Assembly: GCA_946478665.1 (NCBI GenBank)
Contig: CAMLCZ010000003.1
Coordinates: 1-64,000 of the forward strand
DNA from: an uncultured Bartonella sp.
GTDB taxonomy: Bacteria; Pseudomonadota; Alphaproteobacteria; Rhizobiales; Rhizobiaceae
Direction of reading: 5' to 3'
Length of the DNA stretch: 64,000 nt
Under the pieces are notes generated by a model. The model did no database searches. It saw only the letters and a program-made list of their open reading frames with translations, and was not told where the DNA came from. Below, one piece after another: positions 9,024 to 18,218 of the stretch. Each line of letters begins with the position of its first letter. The stretch's first letter is position 1. The position numbers and the translations under genes are program-made.

Positions 9024-9824
9024 TTAGACCAACTTGCTCGAACGGACAATATCTATCACATTCTTAAGCTGACTATTCACACTTGCAATCAAAAATCCGT
9101 GTGAATATGGCGATATTCCATAAGTAATTGGCTCTTTATCCAAATTAACCAAAGCTCCGCCACATTCGCGCAAAATAAGGTCAGCCGCCGCAATATCCCA
9201 ATCATGGCTATCTGGTTTAACAAAAACCAAATCGATCTTTCCTTCCGCAGTGAGCGCAATGCGATAGGCAAGGGATGGAAGATAATGGGCAAATTTTATC
9301 TGCTGGGAAAAATCCTGTGGTAATTTCTCTTCCATCAGCTTTGTTGCCGAAACATTCTTAATGGTTTTGTCATTATCAAGTACAGGCAGTTTTTGCCCAT
9401 TTCGCGTTGCACCGTTATTTTTTTGTGCTGCATAAATAACTTTATTGACCGGACAATTCAAAACGCCAACTTGTGGTATTCCCTGTTCAACAACGGCCAA
9501 AGAAATGCACCAATACGCATCCCCAGATAAAAACCCGCGCGTTCCGTCAATCGGATCAATAACAAATGATCTTTGATAATTTGATGACGGCCGGTCATCA
9601 TTTGTTTCTTCGGATATCCAACCATAATGGGGGCGGGCTGACAAAAGCCGTTCCTTTATCAGTTTATCAACCGCTAAATCCGCTTCACTAACTGGCGAGT
9701 TTCCAGGTTTCATCCATACTTGAGGATCATTCTTGAAATATTTTAATGCAAGCTCTGCCGCCTCAACAGAGGTTTGCAAGATAAGCTGAAGATCTTCAGA
9801 ATTTATATCGTCATTTTCCTGCAA
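9024..9824 (-). CDS. cysQ: 3'(2'),5'-bisphosphate nucleotidase, inositol monophosphatase superfamily
   Basis: Li+-sensitive Mg2+ phosphatase family member expected to remove 3'-phosphoadenosine 5'-phosphate from sulfur metabolism. The metal-binding motifs are visible: ISEETNDD near residue 75, DPIDGTRGF near 92 and HDWDIAAADLILRE near 207. Length (266) fits. The start is probably TTG at 9824: GAGGGG lies 7 nt upstream, the start overlaps the end of pmbA by 14 nt, and no in-frame ATG is close. An inositol-phosphatase specificity is not excluded by sequence alone. Confidence 0.85.
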   Translation of the reverse strand: MQENDDINSEDLQLILQTSVEAAELALKYFKNDPQVWMKPGNSPVSEADLAVDKLIKERLLSARPHYGWISEETNDDRPSSNYQRSFVIDPIDGTRGFLSGDAYWCISLAVVEQGIPQVGVLNCPVNKVIYAAQKNNGATRNGQKLPVLDNDKTIKNVSATKLMEEKLPQDFSQQIKFAHYLPSLAYRIALTAEGKIDLVFVKPDSHDWDIAAADLILRECGGALVNLDKEPITYGISPYSHGFLIASVNSQLKNVIDIVRSSKLV

Positions 9825-11142
9825 GAGTCATCCCCTCTATTAAAAGTGTCGGAGCAGCGGTGCCATAACGACGGTCTATATCATTGGCTGGTGTCAAATG
9901 CGCCAACATATGTAAAAGATTGGAGCCTAAGGTTACTTCACTAACGGGATAGGCAAGCTCACCATTTTCAATCCAGTAACCCGAAGCACCGCGGCTATAT
10001 TGTCCAGTTATCAAATCGACACCATGGCCAAAAAGTTCCGTTACGTAAAAACCTGTTCCTATTTGCCGGATCATATCACTTGGCGACATCTCGCCCGGTT
10101 CGATAGCAAAATTGGTGCTTGCAGGTTGCACAGATGATGACGAGCGCACGCCATGCCCGTTGGTTTTTAGGCCAAGCTCATTTGCAACCGATTGAGATAA
10201 AAACCAATTTTGCAAGACACCATTTTCGATGATTTTTAATGATTTTCCTTCAACACCTTCACCATCAAAGGGGCGAGAAGCATTACCTCTAATTTTAAGT
10301 GGCTCATCGGTAACATTTATTTTGTCGCCCATGATTTTTTTGCCCATATAGTTCTGCAATAGGCTGGTATTTCTTGCAACAGCAGAACCATTGACCATGG
10401 AAGCGATATGACCTGCTATGCCACGTGCCATACGCGGTTCAAATATTACATTGACTGTGCCGGTATTAGCCTGTTTTGCCCCTAGGCGTCGAACGGCTCT
10501 TGTCCCGGCATTTTTTCCGATGGTTTCAGCATCTTCCATATCTTCATAATGCAAAGCTGTGGTGTAATCATAGTCCCGTTCCATTGCCGTGCCGGAACCT
10601 GCTACTGCACTGCATGAACATGAAAAACGGCTTGATTCATATGCACCACAGAAACCTTTGCTTGTTACCAAGACCAAGCCACCAACGCCATAACCACAAT
10701 CTGCACCACCAGAATTTGAAACACCTTCAACAGCAAGGGCTGCATTTTCTGTTTTAAGGGCTTGTTCTGTTAAAAATTTACTATCCGGAACAAATGAGTC
10801 AAAAAGGTCGAGATTTTGGGGTGATGTTACGAGCAAAGATTTATCGACCAAACCTTCAAAAGGATTTTCTGGCGAAACTTTAGCCATAGCAACAGCTCTT
10901 TCAGCCAACGTTTTAGGATCAGATGACAGATTTGCAGAGATACTTGCAACTCTTTTGCCAACAAATACACGTAACGCGAAATCGTCACTCTCGGAGGCTT
11001 CTGTTGCTTCAACTTTACCCAGTCTTACCGATACGCTAACAGACCGTGCCTTGATTACAACAGCATCTGCGGCATCTGCTCCAGCTTTTTGGGCTGCTTC
11101 TACCAAGGCCGCAGCTTTATCAATCTGGCTTTCATTAGACAT
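9811..11142 (-). CDS. pmbA: TldE/PmbA-type metalloprotease subunit
   Basis: PmbA (TldE) partners TldD in a cytosolic protease that trims small modified peptides and CcdA-type antitoxins. This 443-residue protein shows the PmbA layout, with RLGKVEATEASES near residue 36, the central glycine-rich region and the C-terminal GMTLAGK. It lacks the HExxxH of TldD, as expected for the E subunit. ATG at 11142 has GGAGGA 7 nt upstream. tldD is not in the window, which is common, as the two genes are often apart. It is the first gene of a unit with cysQ and DUF4170. Confidence 0.9.
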   Translation of the reverse strand: MSNESQIDKAAALVEAAQKAGADAADAVVIKARSVSVSVRLGKVEATEASESDDFALRVFVGKRVASISANLSSDPKTLAERAVAMAKVSPENPFEGLVDKSLLVTSPQNLDLFDSFVPDSKFLTEQALKTENAALAVEGVSNSGGADCGYGVGGLVLVTSKGFCGAYESSRFSCSCSAVAGSGTAMERDYDYTTALHYEDMEDAETIGKNAGTRAVRRLGAKQANTGTVNVIFEPRMARGIAGHIASMVNGSAVARNTSLLQNYMGKKIMGDKINVTDEPLKIRGNASRPFDGEGVEGKSLKIIENGVLQNWFLSQSVANELGLKTNGHGVRSSSSVQPASTNFAIEPGEMSPSDMIRQIGTGFYVTELFGHGVDLITGQYSRGASGYWIENGELAYPVSEVTLGSNLLHMLAHLTPANDIDRRYGTAAPTLLIEGMTLAGK

Positions 11143-11416
11143 GGAAGATTCCTCCGTTTCAATTCTACCCTGAAGCTATAAAACTTAATACGAAAACTCA
11201 ATTCTTTTCGTAAAATCTGCCCATTCAGTGCGAGTTTTAAACGACTAATTCCAACATGAGGGTATATCGTACTTCATGCCAAATGAAATCACGATAATTT
11301 GGCAAATGACAAGCAGAGATATTTTTCATGTATCACAGTGGTTAAGGCAAATTTTCTTAAATAGAGGAACAATAATAGCCATTATAATCGGCATTATTAC
11401 TACTATACAGAATTAT

Positions 11417-11453
11417 AAAAAGCCGCTCCAATGGAATTGTGCGGCTTTTATTT
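11417..11453 (-). terminator. terminator of the M16 protease pair (bidirectional look)
   Basis: AAAAAGCCGC (11417-11426) pairs with GCGGCTTTTA (11441-11450). On the minus strand the stem is followed by TTTTTATAATT, so it should stop transcription from the M16 genes; the plus strand also shows T's after the stem. The rest of 11143-11523 carries no gene I can support. Confidence 0.75.
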
Positions 11454-11523
11454 GGTATCGGCTGTTAGGCTTAACACGTTTAAGCTGCAATGACGTGTGC
11501 TTGAACGATCCCACCCAGTTATT

Positions 11524-12864
11524 TTAGCCTTTTGAAGGTCCTATAATGAGTAGGGTTGGTTCTTTCGACAGCAATTTTTGCGCAATAGCTTTGACCTGAT
11601 CGGTTGTGACAGCTTCAATCTCTGCTTTGCGTTTAGAGATATAATCAATTGGTAAACCCTGATCCTGCAAACCAACAAGTGTACCGGCAATATCAGACGA
11701 CGACCCCATGTTTTTTACTGCATAAGAACCGATAACATAACTTTTAGCATTATCAAGTTCTTGTTGGGTAATTCCGTTTTCTGCCATTTTCCGTATTTCA
11801 TCGCGAATGGTTGACAGTGTTTTTTGCGCTTCTTTTGACCGTGTACCAGTTGAAACAACCAAATTGGCAGCATGGTCATAACTGATAAGTGTTGAACCAA
11901 CGGTGTAAGCCAAGCCGCGTTTTTCACGAACTTCCGAAAATAATCTTGATGTTAAGCCGGGACCACCGAGAACATAGTTCATCAAATAAGCTGCAAAGAA
12001 ATCTGGATCATTACGCTTTACCCCAGGATAGACGAGGGTTAATGAGGTTTGCGGTAAGTCATAATTGACATTGGCCATACCACCAAGATTAAGCTTTACC
12101 TCATCAATTTTCTGGAGCGTTGCTTTTTCAGGTAGGTCGGCAAAGATCTTATCAATAATAACGGAAGCTTCTTGCGCTGAAACAGGTCCGACAATACCGA
12201 TATGCAAATTGTCACGTGCAAACATTGCTTTATGTGCTGCAACAAGATCATCATGTGTAATATGCATAAGCGTTTCTGGCGTTCCTTCTGCACGGCGCCC
12301 ATAAGGGTGTTTGCCATAAATCATTGAGAGAAGGCGGTTTTGTGCAATTGTCTTAGGATCTTTTTCAGCGGCCTTTAGCTCGGTGATAAGCTGTTCTCTA
12401 ACCCGATCGATAGGCTCTTTATCAAATCTTGGTTGTCTGACTGCTAGCCCCAAAAGATCAAAAGCGGGCGTTTTATTGTCAGCAAGAACACGCATACTGC
12501 CTTGCATACGATCTCTGCTTGCAGAAAACGCCATTTCTGCCCCTAAATCATCAAGGCGCGCCTGAAAATCTTCTGAAAGAATGTCACCTGCGCCTTCATC
12601 GAAAAGGCCAGTCATCAGGTTTGCAAGACCTTCTTTGTCTTGCGGATCCTGCGAGCTGCCGCCACCTATTGAAAATTGAATGGCAACAATTGGTACAGTG
12701 TGATCTTCAACAAGCCAAGCTTGTATACCTTTTTCAGAAACAACATTTTGTATTTCAATGGCATTAGCTGGCGCAATGGTTAAGGTTATCCCCCATACAA
12801 AGAGCGCTGCAATGACATGAATAGGACGACTAAGGAAAAATATCTTGTTCATAGCAGCACTCAT
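11524..12864 (-). CDS. M16 family peptidase-like protein, no zinc motif
   Basis: A 446-residue protein with a signal peptide (about residues 1-35, ending APANA) and two M16 domains. Where active M16 proteases carry HxxEH, this one reads EGLANLMTGLFDEGAG, so the zinc ligands are missing and it is probably the non-catalytic partner. The C-terminal half keeps the family region NYVLGGPGLTSRLFSEVRE near residue 290. It overlaps the preceding active M16 gene by 4 nt (ATGA), supporting a periplasmic heterodimer like mitochondrial MPP alpha/beta. Substrates are unknown. Confidence 0.9.
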   Translation of the reverse strand: MSAAMNKIFFLSRPIHVIAALFVWGITLTIAPANAIEIQNVVSEKGIQAWLVEDHTVPIVAIQFSIGGGSSQDPQDKEGLANLMTGLFDEGAGDILSEDFQARLDDLGAEMAFSASRDRMQGSMRVLADNKTPAFDLLGLAVRQPRFDKEPIDRVREQLITELKAAEKDPKTIAQNRLLSMIYGKHPYGRRAEGTPETLMHITHDDLVAAHKAMFARDNLHIGIVGPVSAQEASVIIDKIFADLPEKATLQKIDEVKLNLGGMANVNYDLPQTSLTLVYPGVKRNDPDFFAAYLMNYVLGGPGLTSRLFSEVREKRGLAYTVGSTLISYDHAANLVVSTGTRSKEAQKTLSTIRDEIRKMAENGITQQELDNAKSYVIGSYAVKNMGSSSDIAGTLVGLQDQGLPIDYISKRKAEIEAVTTDQVKAIAQKLLSKEPTLLIIGPSKG

Positions 12865-14324
12865 TTGCTTTTCTTTTTTGTGTCAGGGGTACCCGATATT
12901 TGTTTTATCGGTGGCAATAGATAACTGTTGACACTTTTTTGCGGATCAAGATATCGGTTGGCGACATCTTTAATATCAGCCGTTGTGACACTTTTTAATT
13001 GATTTGGCCAATTGGCAATGTCTTCTACACGCATACCAATCGCCAAAGAACTTCCATAGATTTGTGCAAGGCCAACAGGACTATCAAGCGAATAGATCAT
13101 ATTTTTTATAAAACGGTTGCGTGCCTGATTAAGCTCAGCTTCAGTCACACCATTTTTGCGTATATCGGCAATTTGTTCAAAAACCTGTTGTTGCACAGTA
13201 TCAAGATCCGTGCCAGCTCTTGGCATGCCATAAACAACAAATACGCCATCATCGACAGCACTGCTATTATAGCCCGAACCAACCGATGCAGCCGTGCCAT
13301 TTTTAACAATCAAGGTTTGATATAGGCGGCTTCTTGGCGAACCACCTAAAATTTCCCCTAAAAGATCAAGTGCAGCAGCTTCCTTTTTGTCCTTGGCGTT
13401 ATGATAGGAAGGCACAACCCACATTTGTTGGTAGCTCGGCTCACTCACACGTGGATCGCGCATAGTTACTGTTCTACTCGTGTTTTTGGCAGGTTCTTGT
13501 GGTCGGTTTCTCGGGCCAACTTCAGTACGTATTGGAAGTTTGCCGTAAATGTTTAACGCCAATTCACGCACCTTCTTGGCGTCTACATCTCCAGAAATAA
13601 TCAGTGTAGCATTATTCGGCGTATAGTATTTTTTATAAAAATTAATTGCATCATCACGTGTCAGCTGTTGCATTTCCTGTTTCCAGCCGATGACAGGGTT
13701 GTGATAGGGGCTGTTCATAAAAAGAGTAGCACGTGTTTCTTCTGCAAGCATTGCCTCGGGGCTATTGTCGGTACGCATACGGCGTTCTTCGATAATGACA
13801 TTGCGTTCTGGTACAATGACATCATCGGTCAGAACCAGATTTTCCATTCTATCTGCTTCAAACTTCATCACATCTTCAAGATATTCAGAAGCTACGCTTT
13901 GGTAGTAACCCGTATAATCATAGGAGGTAAAAGCGTTTTCCTCACCACCTATTCTTGCGATAAATTTGGAAAATTCGCCTGCAGGGTGGTTGGCAGTGCC
14001 TTTAAACATCAAATGCTCAAGAAAATGAGCAATACCTGTATGTCCCATTGGTTCGTCAGCTGAACCCACATGATACCAAATCATTTGCGTTACAACTGGG
14101 GCACGATGGTCTTCAATGACAACGACCTGTAAACCATTGGCAAGCGTAAATGTTTGCGTTGGACCTATTTTCGTAATGCTTGGCAAATTAGCTTGATTAG
14201 GGGAGGATTGCTCAGTTGTTGCTTTATCGCCTGTATTATCAGCATAAACCTGAACTAGGGCTGTTGAAGATAAGGCAGCAACAAGTGCCATTCTAAATAT
14301 TGCTTTTTTTATCAATTGAGGCAC
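12861..14324 (-). CDS. M16 family zinc metalloprotease (active subunit)
   Basis: A 487-residue secreted or periplasmic protease with a signal peptide to about residue 28 (ALVQVYA). The inverted zinc motif HFLEH is at 100-104, with the distal Glu in the following helix near residue 175 (NVIIEERRMRTDN). The C-terminal half has the GGSPRSRLYQTL loop near residue 330. It is encoded directly before the motif-less M16 paralogue. The C-terminal tail PDTKKKSK is basic. ATG at 14324 is the only good start with a signal sequence. Confidence 0.92.
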   Translation of the reverse strand: MPQLIKKAIFRMALVAALSSTALVQVYADNTGDKATTEQSSPNQANLPSITKIGPTQTFTLANGLQVVVIEDHRAPVVTQMIWYHVGSADEPMGHTGIAHFLEHLMFKGTANHPAGEFSKFIARIGGEENAFTSYDYTGYYQSVASEYLEDVMKFEADRMENLVLTDDVIVPERNVIIEERRMRTDNSPEAMLAEETRATLFMNSPYHNPVIGWKQEMQQLTRDDAINFYKKYYTPNNATLIISGDVDAKKVRELALNIYGKLPIRTEVGPRNRPQEPAKNTSRTVTMRDPRVSEPSYQQMWVVPSYHNAKDKKEAAALDLLGEILGGSPRSRLYQTLIVKNGTAASVGSGYNSSAVDDGVFVVYGMPRAGTDLDTVQQQVFEQIADIRKNGVTEAELNQARNRFIKNMIYSLDSPVGLAQIYGSSLAIGMRVEDIANWPNQLKSVTTADIKDVANRYLDPQKSVNSYLLPPIKQISGTPDTKKKSK

Positions 14325-14350
14325 TGGTAAAACCTTTCAGAAGTTTTTAA

Positions 14351-14908
14351 TCACGACTGTAATATATAGATATATATAATTGTGCCGCCATAATGACGTT
14401 TGTCATCAAGTTTAAATATTTCAGGTAAATGGATGGTTGCTTCCTGACTTTCTTCTAAAACAAAAAGAGCATTAGGATTGATCCACCCACCTTCAACAGC
14501 AGCAATAAAAGCCTGTTCTCCCAAGCCATGATTATAAGGAGGGTCGGCAAAAACGATGTCAAATGGTTGCATTGTCCCCACTTGACCAAGATGTGTAGCA
14601 TCACGTCGTAAAATTCTTGCGATACCCTGCAGCCCAAAGTTTTCAATATTTTTATGAATAAGACCGCGGCCTTCAACGGATTGCTCGACAAATGTGCAGG
14701 CACGGGCACCGCGTGACAAGGCTTCTATGCCTAACGCACCAGTGCCTGCAAATAGATCAAGAACACGCATTCCATCCCAAAAGTGATCTTTGCGGCTTGC
14801 TAGAATGTTAAAAAGACTTTCCCGCGTACGATCAGTGGTGGGGCGAATTGCTTGATCTGATGGCGTTGCAAGATTGCGCCCCGAAAATTTACCGCCGACG
14901 ATCCGCAC
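14351..14908 (-). CDS. rsmD: 16S rRNA (guanine(966)-N2)-methyltransferase
   Basis: SAM-dependent methyltransferase of the small ribosomal subunit. Motifs: IVGGKFSGR at the N-terminus, RPTTDRTRESLFNIL, VLDLFAGTGALGIEAL (SAM site) and the catalytic DIVFADPPY. I set the start at GTG 14908, preceded by GGGGG, because RsmD proteins begin at the RIVGGKF strand. The upstream ATG at 14941 would add 11 residues and deepen the overlap with rluB from 20 to 53 nt. The C-terminus ends in an odd YIYIYILQS, encoded by a TA-rich tract (14351-14380) that may have slipped. Confidence 0.9.
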   Translation of the reverse strand: MRIVGGKFSGRNLATPSDQAIRPTTDRTRESLFNILASRKDHFWDGMRVLDLFAGTGALGIEALSRGARACTFVEQSVEGRGLIHKNIENFGLQGIARILRRDATHLGQVGTMQPFDIVFADPPYNHGLGEQAFIAAVEGGWINPNALFVLEESQEATIHLPEIFKLDDKRHYGGTIIYIYILQS

Positions 14909-16679
14909 GTGAGCCCCCGGCTGGTCTATTGTTGTTTGCACGGTCAGAAGAACGGTTAAAAGCCTTTTTTGGTCTATCGTTATACGAATGGGAAGACTTT
15001 TCGCCGAAATTTTTCTTCTTTACATAACCATTGCCATTTTGTTTCCGATCGCCATCACGGAAAGAATTCTGGTCACGCTTTTTGGCAAAACCCTGCCGCT
15101 TGCGCTCTGCATTGCCTGCTTCGCGTCTGTTTTCAAATGGTTTATCATTGCCATTATAATGCGACCGGCGTGGTGCATAGCGCTTTTCGCTTTTGTCCGG
15201 ACGTTCATCCGATTTATATGATTTCTTGTAATATTGGTTTGGCTCTCTAAACGGTCTATCATAACCGGTAGCATCGTCAGAACGATTAGGTCGCGAACGA
15301 TTTGCTATCGAAGGTCTCCTATCCGAATGGCCATATTGGGCATTTTTATCTTCACGCCGTTTGAAGCCATCATTGTCAAATCTTTTAGGCCGTTCACCAT
15401 CAACATGACGGGGCGTATGACGGTCAGACGGTGCTGGTCTTGCCTCATCAGTTTTTTGATAATTGCTCCATTGTTTTTTACGCGCTGTCTGGGGGCGAGC
15501 ACCAGGCGCCATCCAAACATTTGTGCTGCGTGAGCGCGGCGTAGAAGCTTCTCTTTTTTCGTCAGAAGTTTTTTCACGGTTTGACGGTGCCGCATCAAAA
15601 CGGTTACCACGTTTTTCATTCCAGCGATCTGGTTTCGTTGCCAATTGCATACGGCCACGTTCAGCAAAATCAGGCTTTTTACCTCTTTTATTGAAACGCG
15701 GCATATTGGGTGAAGACGAAATCCAACCATCTTCCGACTTTTGTATATTGCCACGAGCAGGCTCGGCTGCAACCACTGGTGAATTTGAAAATGGCTTTAT
15801 AATTGGTAGATCAAAATCGGCATTTGCTTCTTCAATCAGCCGTTCGCCCAACTGGTCACGCAAGGTGCGCCCTTTAAGCTCTCGCACCGCACCTTCTTCA
15901 AGGTCGGCAAGTTGAAACGGTCCAAAAGAGACGCGGATCAACCGCGTAACGCTTAAGCCCAAAGCACCAAGAATATTTTTAACTTCTCGATTTTTACCTT
16001 CACGCAACGCAACAGAAAGCCAAACATTTGATCCTTGTTCGCGTTCCAAAACAGCATCAACCGAACCGTAAAACACGCCATCAATGGCGATACCATTTTT
16101 CAGCGTATCCAATTCATTCTGGGTAATTTTACCATGGGCACGAACGCGATATTTGCGAACCCAGCCAGTGGAAGGCAATTCAAGCACACGTGCCAGACCA
16201 CCATCATTGGTCAATAAAAGTAAGCCTTCCGTGTTAATATCAAGTCGACCAACGGAAAGAACACGCGGCATTCCTTCAGGCAAATTGTCAAACACTGTCG
16301 GGCGTCCCTCAGGGTCACGGTTTGTTGTCACCAAACCGGCACGTTTGTGATAAAGCCAGACACGGGTTCTTTCTATCGGAGGCAATGGCTTGCCATCAAC
16401 CGTGATAACATCGGTGCGTGTAACGTTGAAAGCCGGCGATTCAAGCACTTTACCATTGACAGTAATACGTCCTGCGGCAATCATTGTTTCTGCGTCACGC
16501 CTTGATGCTATGCCTGCACGCGCCAATCTTTTGGCAATGCGTTCGCTACCATCTTTGCTTTCTTCGCTGGTAAATTTTGCAGGTTCGCTTCTTATTGCTC
16601 GTTTATCGCGTGGCGTACCACTATTCTGTGCGCCTCTCCGATCCGTTTGCGGTTTTCGGTTACCGCGATTATTTTCCAT
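14889..16679 (-). CDS. rluB: rRNA pseudouridine synthase (RluB type) with long basic C-terminal tail
   Basis: Pseudouridylates 23S rRNA. A basic N-terminal stretch is followed by an S4 RNA-binding domain (RLARAGIASRRDAETMI, residues about 49-95) and the RsuA/RluB catalytic domain, where GRLDINTEGLLLLTNDG near residue 142 contains the catalytic Asp. The catalytic part ends near residue 290. About 300 more residues are low-complexity, rich in Arg, Lys, Asn, Asp and Ser, and should be disordered and RNA-binding. Such tails occur in alphaproteobacterial homologues. It overlaps rsmD downstream, and the two rRNA modification genes are likely co-expressed. Confidence 0.93.
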   Translation of the reverse strand: MENNRGNRKPQTDRRGAQNSGTPRDKRAIRSEPAKFTSEESKDGSERIAKRLARAGIASRRDAETMIAAGRITVNGKVLESPAFNVTRTDVITVDGKPLPPIERTRVWLYHKRAGLVTTNRDPEGRPTVFDNLPEGMPRVLSVGRLDINTEGLLLLTNDGGLARVLELPSTGWVRKYRVRAHGKITQNELDTLKNGIAIDGVFYGSVDAVLEREQGSNVWLSVALREGKNREVKNILGALGLSVTRLIRVSFGPFQLADLEEGAVRELKGRTLRDQLGERLIEEANADFDLPIIKPFSNSPVVAAEPARGNIQKSEDGWISSSPNMPRFNKRGKKPDFAERGRMQLATKPDRWNEKRGNRFDAAPSNREKTSDEKREASTPRSRSTNVWMAPGARPQTARKKQWSNYQKTDEARPAPSDRHTPRHVDGERPKRFDNDGFKRREDKNAQYGHSDRRPSIANRSRPNRSDDATGYDRPFREPNQYYKKSYKSDERPDKSEKRYAPRRSHYNGNDKPFENRREAGNAERKRQGFAKKRDQNSFRDGDRKQNGNGYVKKKNFGEKSSHSYNDRPKKAFNRSSDRANNNRPAGGSRADRRR

Positions 16680-16854
16680 AGTATTTATCCTTTAGTCGCT
16701 CATTGGCGCCTGTTATCATTTAACCACGCTCTAAACTATTTTGTAGACTTATGGAATCTCTTTCATAACGAGTTTTCCGTTAATGCTGCTATAATAAACT
16801 TAAACAGTAAATAAAATCGAATTGTCATATCGAATGGTATAGTAAAGGTTTAAA

Positions 16855-17301
16855 ATGAAACAAACACCCATGGATATAGCTCTTGAAGAGGCCAAATTTG
16901 CGGCAGAACGGGACGAAGTGCCGGTCGGAGCAGTCATTGTTCATGGGGGCAAGATCATCGCACGTGCTGGCAATTATACCCGTGCTGCCAATGATCCCAC
17001 AGGGCACGCAGAAATACGAGCAATCCGCATGGCTTGTGAGGCATTACACGTTGAGCGTTTGCCTGAATGTGACCTTTACGTGACCCTTGAACCTTGCACA
17101 ATGTGCGCGGCTGCTATTTCATTCGCGCGTATCCGTAGACTTTATTTTGCAACAAATGATCCAAAAGGTGGAGCCATCGAGCACGGTGTGCGTTTCTATA
17201 AACAGCCCACCTGTCACCACGCACCGGATGTTTATTCTGGTTTGGGCGAAAATGATGCGGCTATGTTGCTTAGAAAGTTCTTTGTCAAGAAAAGAGAATG
17301 A
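16855..17301 (+). CDS. tadA: tRNA-specific adenosine deaminase
   Basis: Converts A34 to inosine in tRNA-Arg(ACG) as a cytosolic homodimer. The zinc site is complete: GHAEIRA with HAE at residues 52-54 and PCTMC near 81-85. The N-terminal MDIALEEAKFAAERDEVPVGAVIV is typical (quoted in parts: MDIALEEAKFAA and EVPVGAVIV). Length is 148, as expected. The gene lies divergent from rluB and its stop overlaps the start of the aldo/keto reductase (ATGATG), so the two are probably co-translated. Confidence 0.95.
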   Translation: MKQTPMDIALEEAKFAAERDEVPVGAVIVHGGKIIARAGNYTRAANDPTGHAEIRAIRMACEALHVERLPECDLYVTLEPCTMCAAAISFARIRRLYFATNDPKGGAIEHGVRFYKQPTCHHAPDVYSGLGENDAAMLLRKFFVKKRE

Positions 17302-18137
17302 TGATGAAAACGGTAAAATTTTCAAATGGTACCACGGTTCCTGCGTTAGGTCAGGGAACTTGGGGAATGGGGGAAGGACATAATAGTATTGATGCTGAAG
17401 CCGATTGTTTGAAAAAAGGGCTGGATTTAGGATTAACGCTCATTGATACGGCAGAAATGTACGCCAATGGAGGCGCAGAAAAAGTTGTTGGTGTGGCACT
17501 TCAGCAAAATCGAGATCGCGCTTTTGTTGTGTCCAAGGTTTTACCAAGTCACGCCTCGGCAAATGGCACAATGGAAGCATGTGAGCGTAGTCTAAAAAAC
17601 CTGAAAACTGATGTTATAGATCTTTATCTTTTGCATTGGCCAAGCAGCTATCCCTTAGAAGATACAGTTATGGCCTTTGAGCAATTGATGAAACAAGGAA
17701 AAATCAAAGCGTGGGGGGTCAGCAATTTTGATGTTGCAGATATGACCGAGCTGGAAAATCTGGCACCGCAAGGGCATATAACTGTAAACCAAATTCTATA
17801 TAATTTGTCGCGTCGTGGTACTGAGTTTGACCTTTTGCCTTGGTGCCAGAAACGGAATATTGCTCTGATGGCTTATTCTCCAATCGAGCAGGGACGTATT
17901 TTGAAAAATGCCGAACTTCAAGACTTGGCAAAAAGTGTCGGCTTATCAGTGGTCGTTTTGGCATTGGCATGGGTCATACGGCAACCGCAGATGATTGCTA
18001 TTCCAAAAGCATCTTCAATCGAGCATATCAAAGAGAATTATAAAGCGCTTGATTTGAAACTTGATCCTGAAATTTTAAAAAAATTGGACACAATTTTTAC
18101 CCCTCCAACCCGTAAAATGCCGCTAGAGGTTATTTAA
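17298..18137 (+). CDS. aldo/keto reductase
   Basis: NADPH-dependent carbonyl reductase of the AKR superfamily, a cytosolic TIM barrel of 279 residues. The catalytic tetrad is visible: D50 and Y55 in LIDTAEMYANGG, K80 in VVSKV and H113 in LLHWP. The cofactor loop IPKASSIEHIKEN near residue 233 is also present. It overlaps tadA by 4 nt. The physiological substrate cannot be told from sequence; related bacterial enzymes act on methylglyoxal and other small aldehydes. The gene ends 80 nt before a long minisatellite. Confidence 0.92.
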   Translation: MMMKTVKFSNGTTVPALGQGTWGMGEGHNSIDAEADCLKKGLDLGLTLIDTAEMYANGGAEKVVGVALQQNRDRAFVVSKVLPSHASANGTMEACERSLKNLKTDVIDLYLLHWPSSYPLEDTVMAFEQLMKQGKIKAWGVSNFDVADMTELENLAPQGHITVNQILYNLSRRGTEFDLLPWCQKRNIALMAYSPIEQGRILKNAELQDLAKSVGLSVVVLALAWVIRQPQMIAIPKASSIEHIKENYKALDLKLDPEILKKLDTIFTPPTRKMPLEVI

Positions 18138-18218
18138 AATCAAATATTGATTGATTTTATATATCTTGGTTGGGATTGTTAGCTTTGCATGGTGAGAATG
18201 GTTTTATAAGCCGCTCTC

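Noticed and set aside
11276..11527. 83-codon plus-strand frame with a hydrophobic stretch
   Set aside because: It runs through the M16 terminator hairpin, has no ribosome site and no known family; the hydrophobic part is a by-product of AT-rich sequence.
14969..15915. Several long plus-strand frames
   Set aside because: They are antisense to the low-complexity tail of the pseudouridine synthase gene and show no family or start signals.
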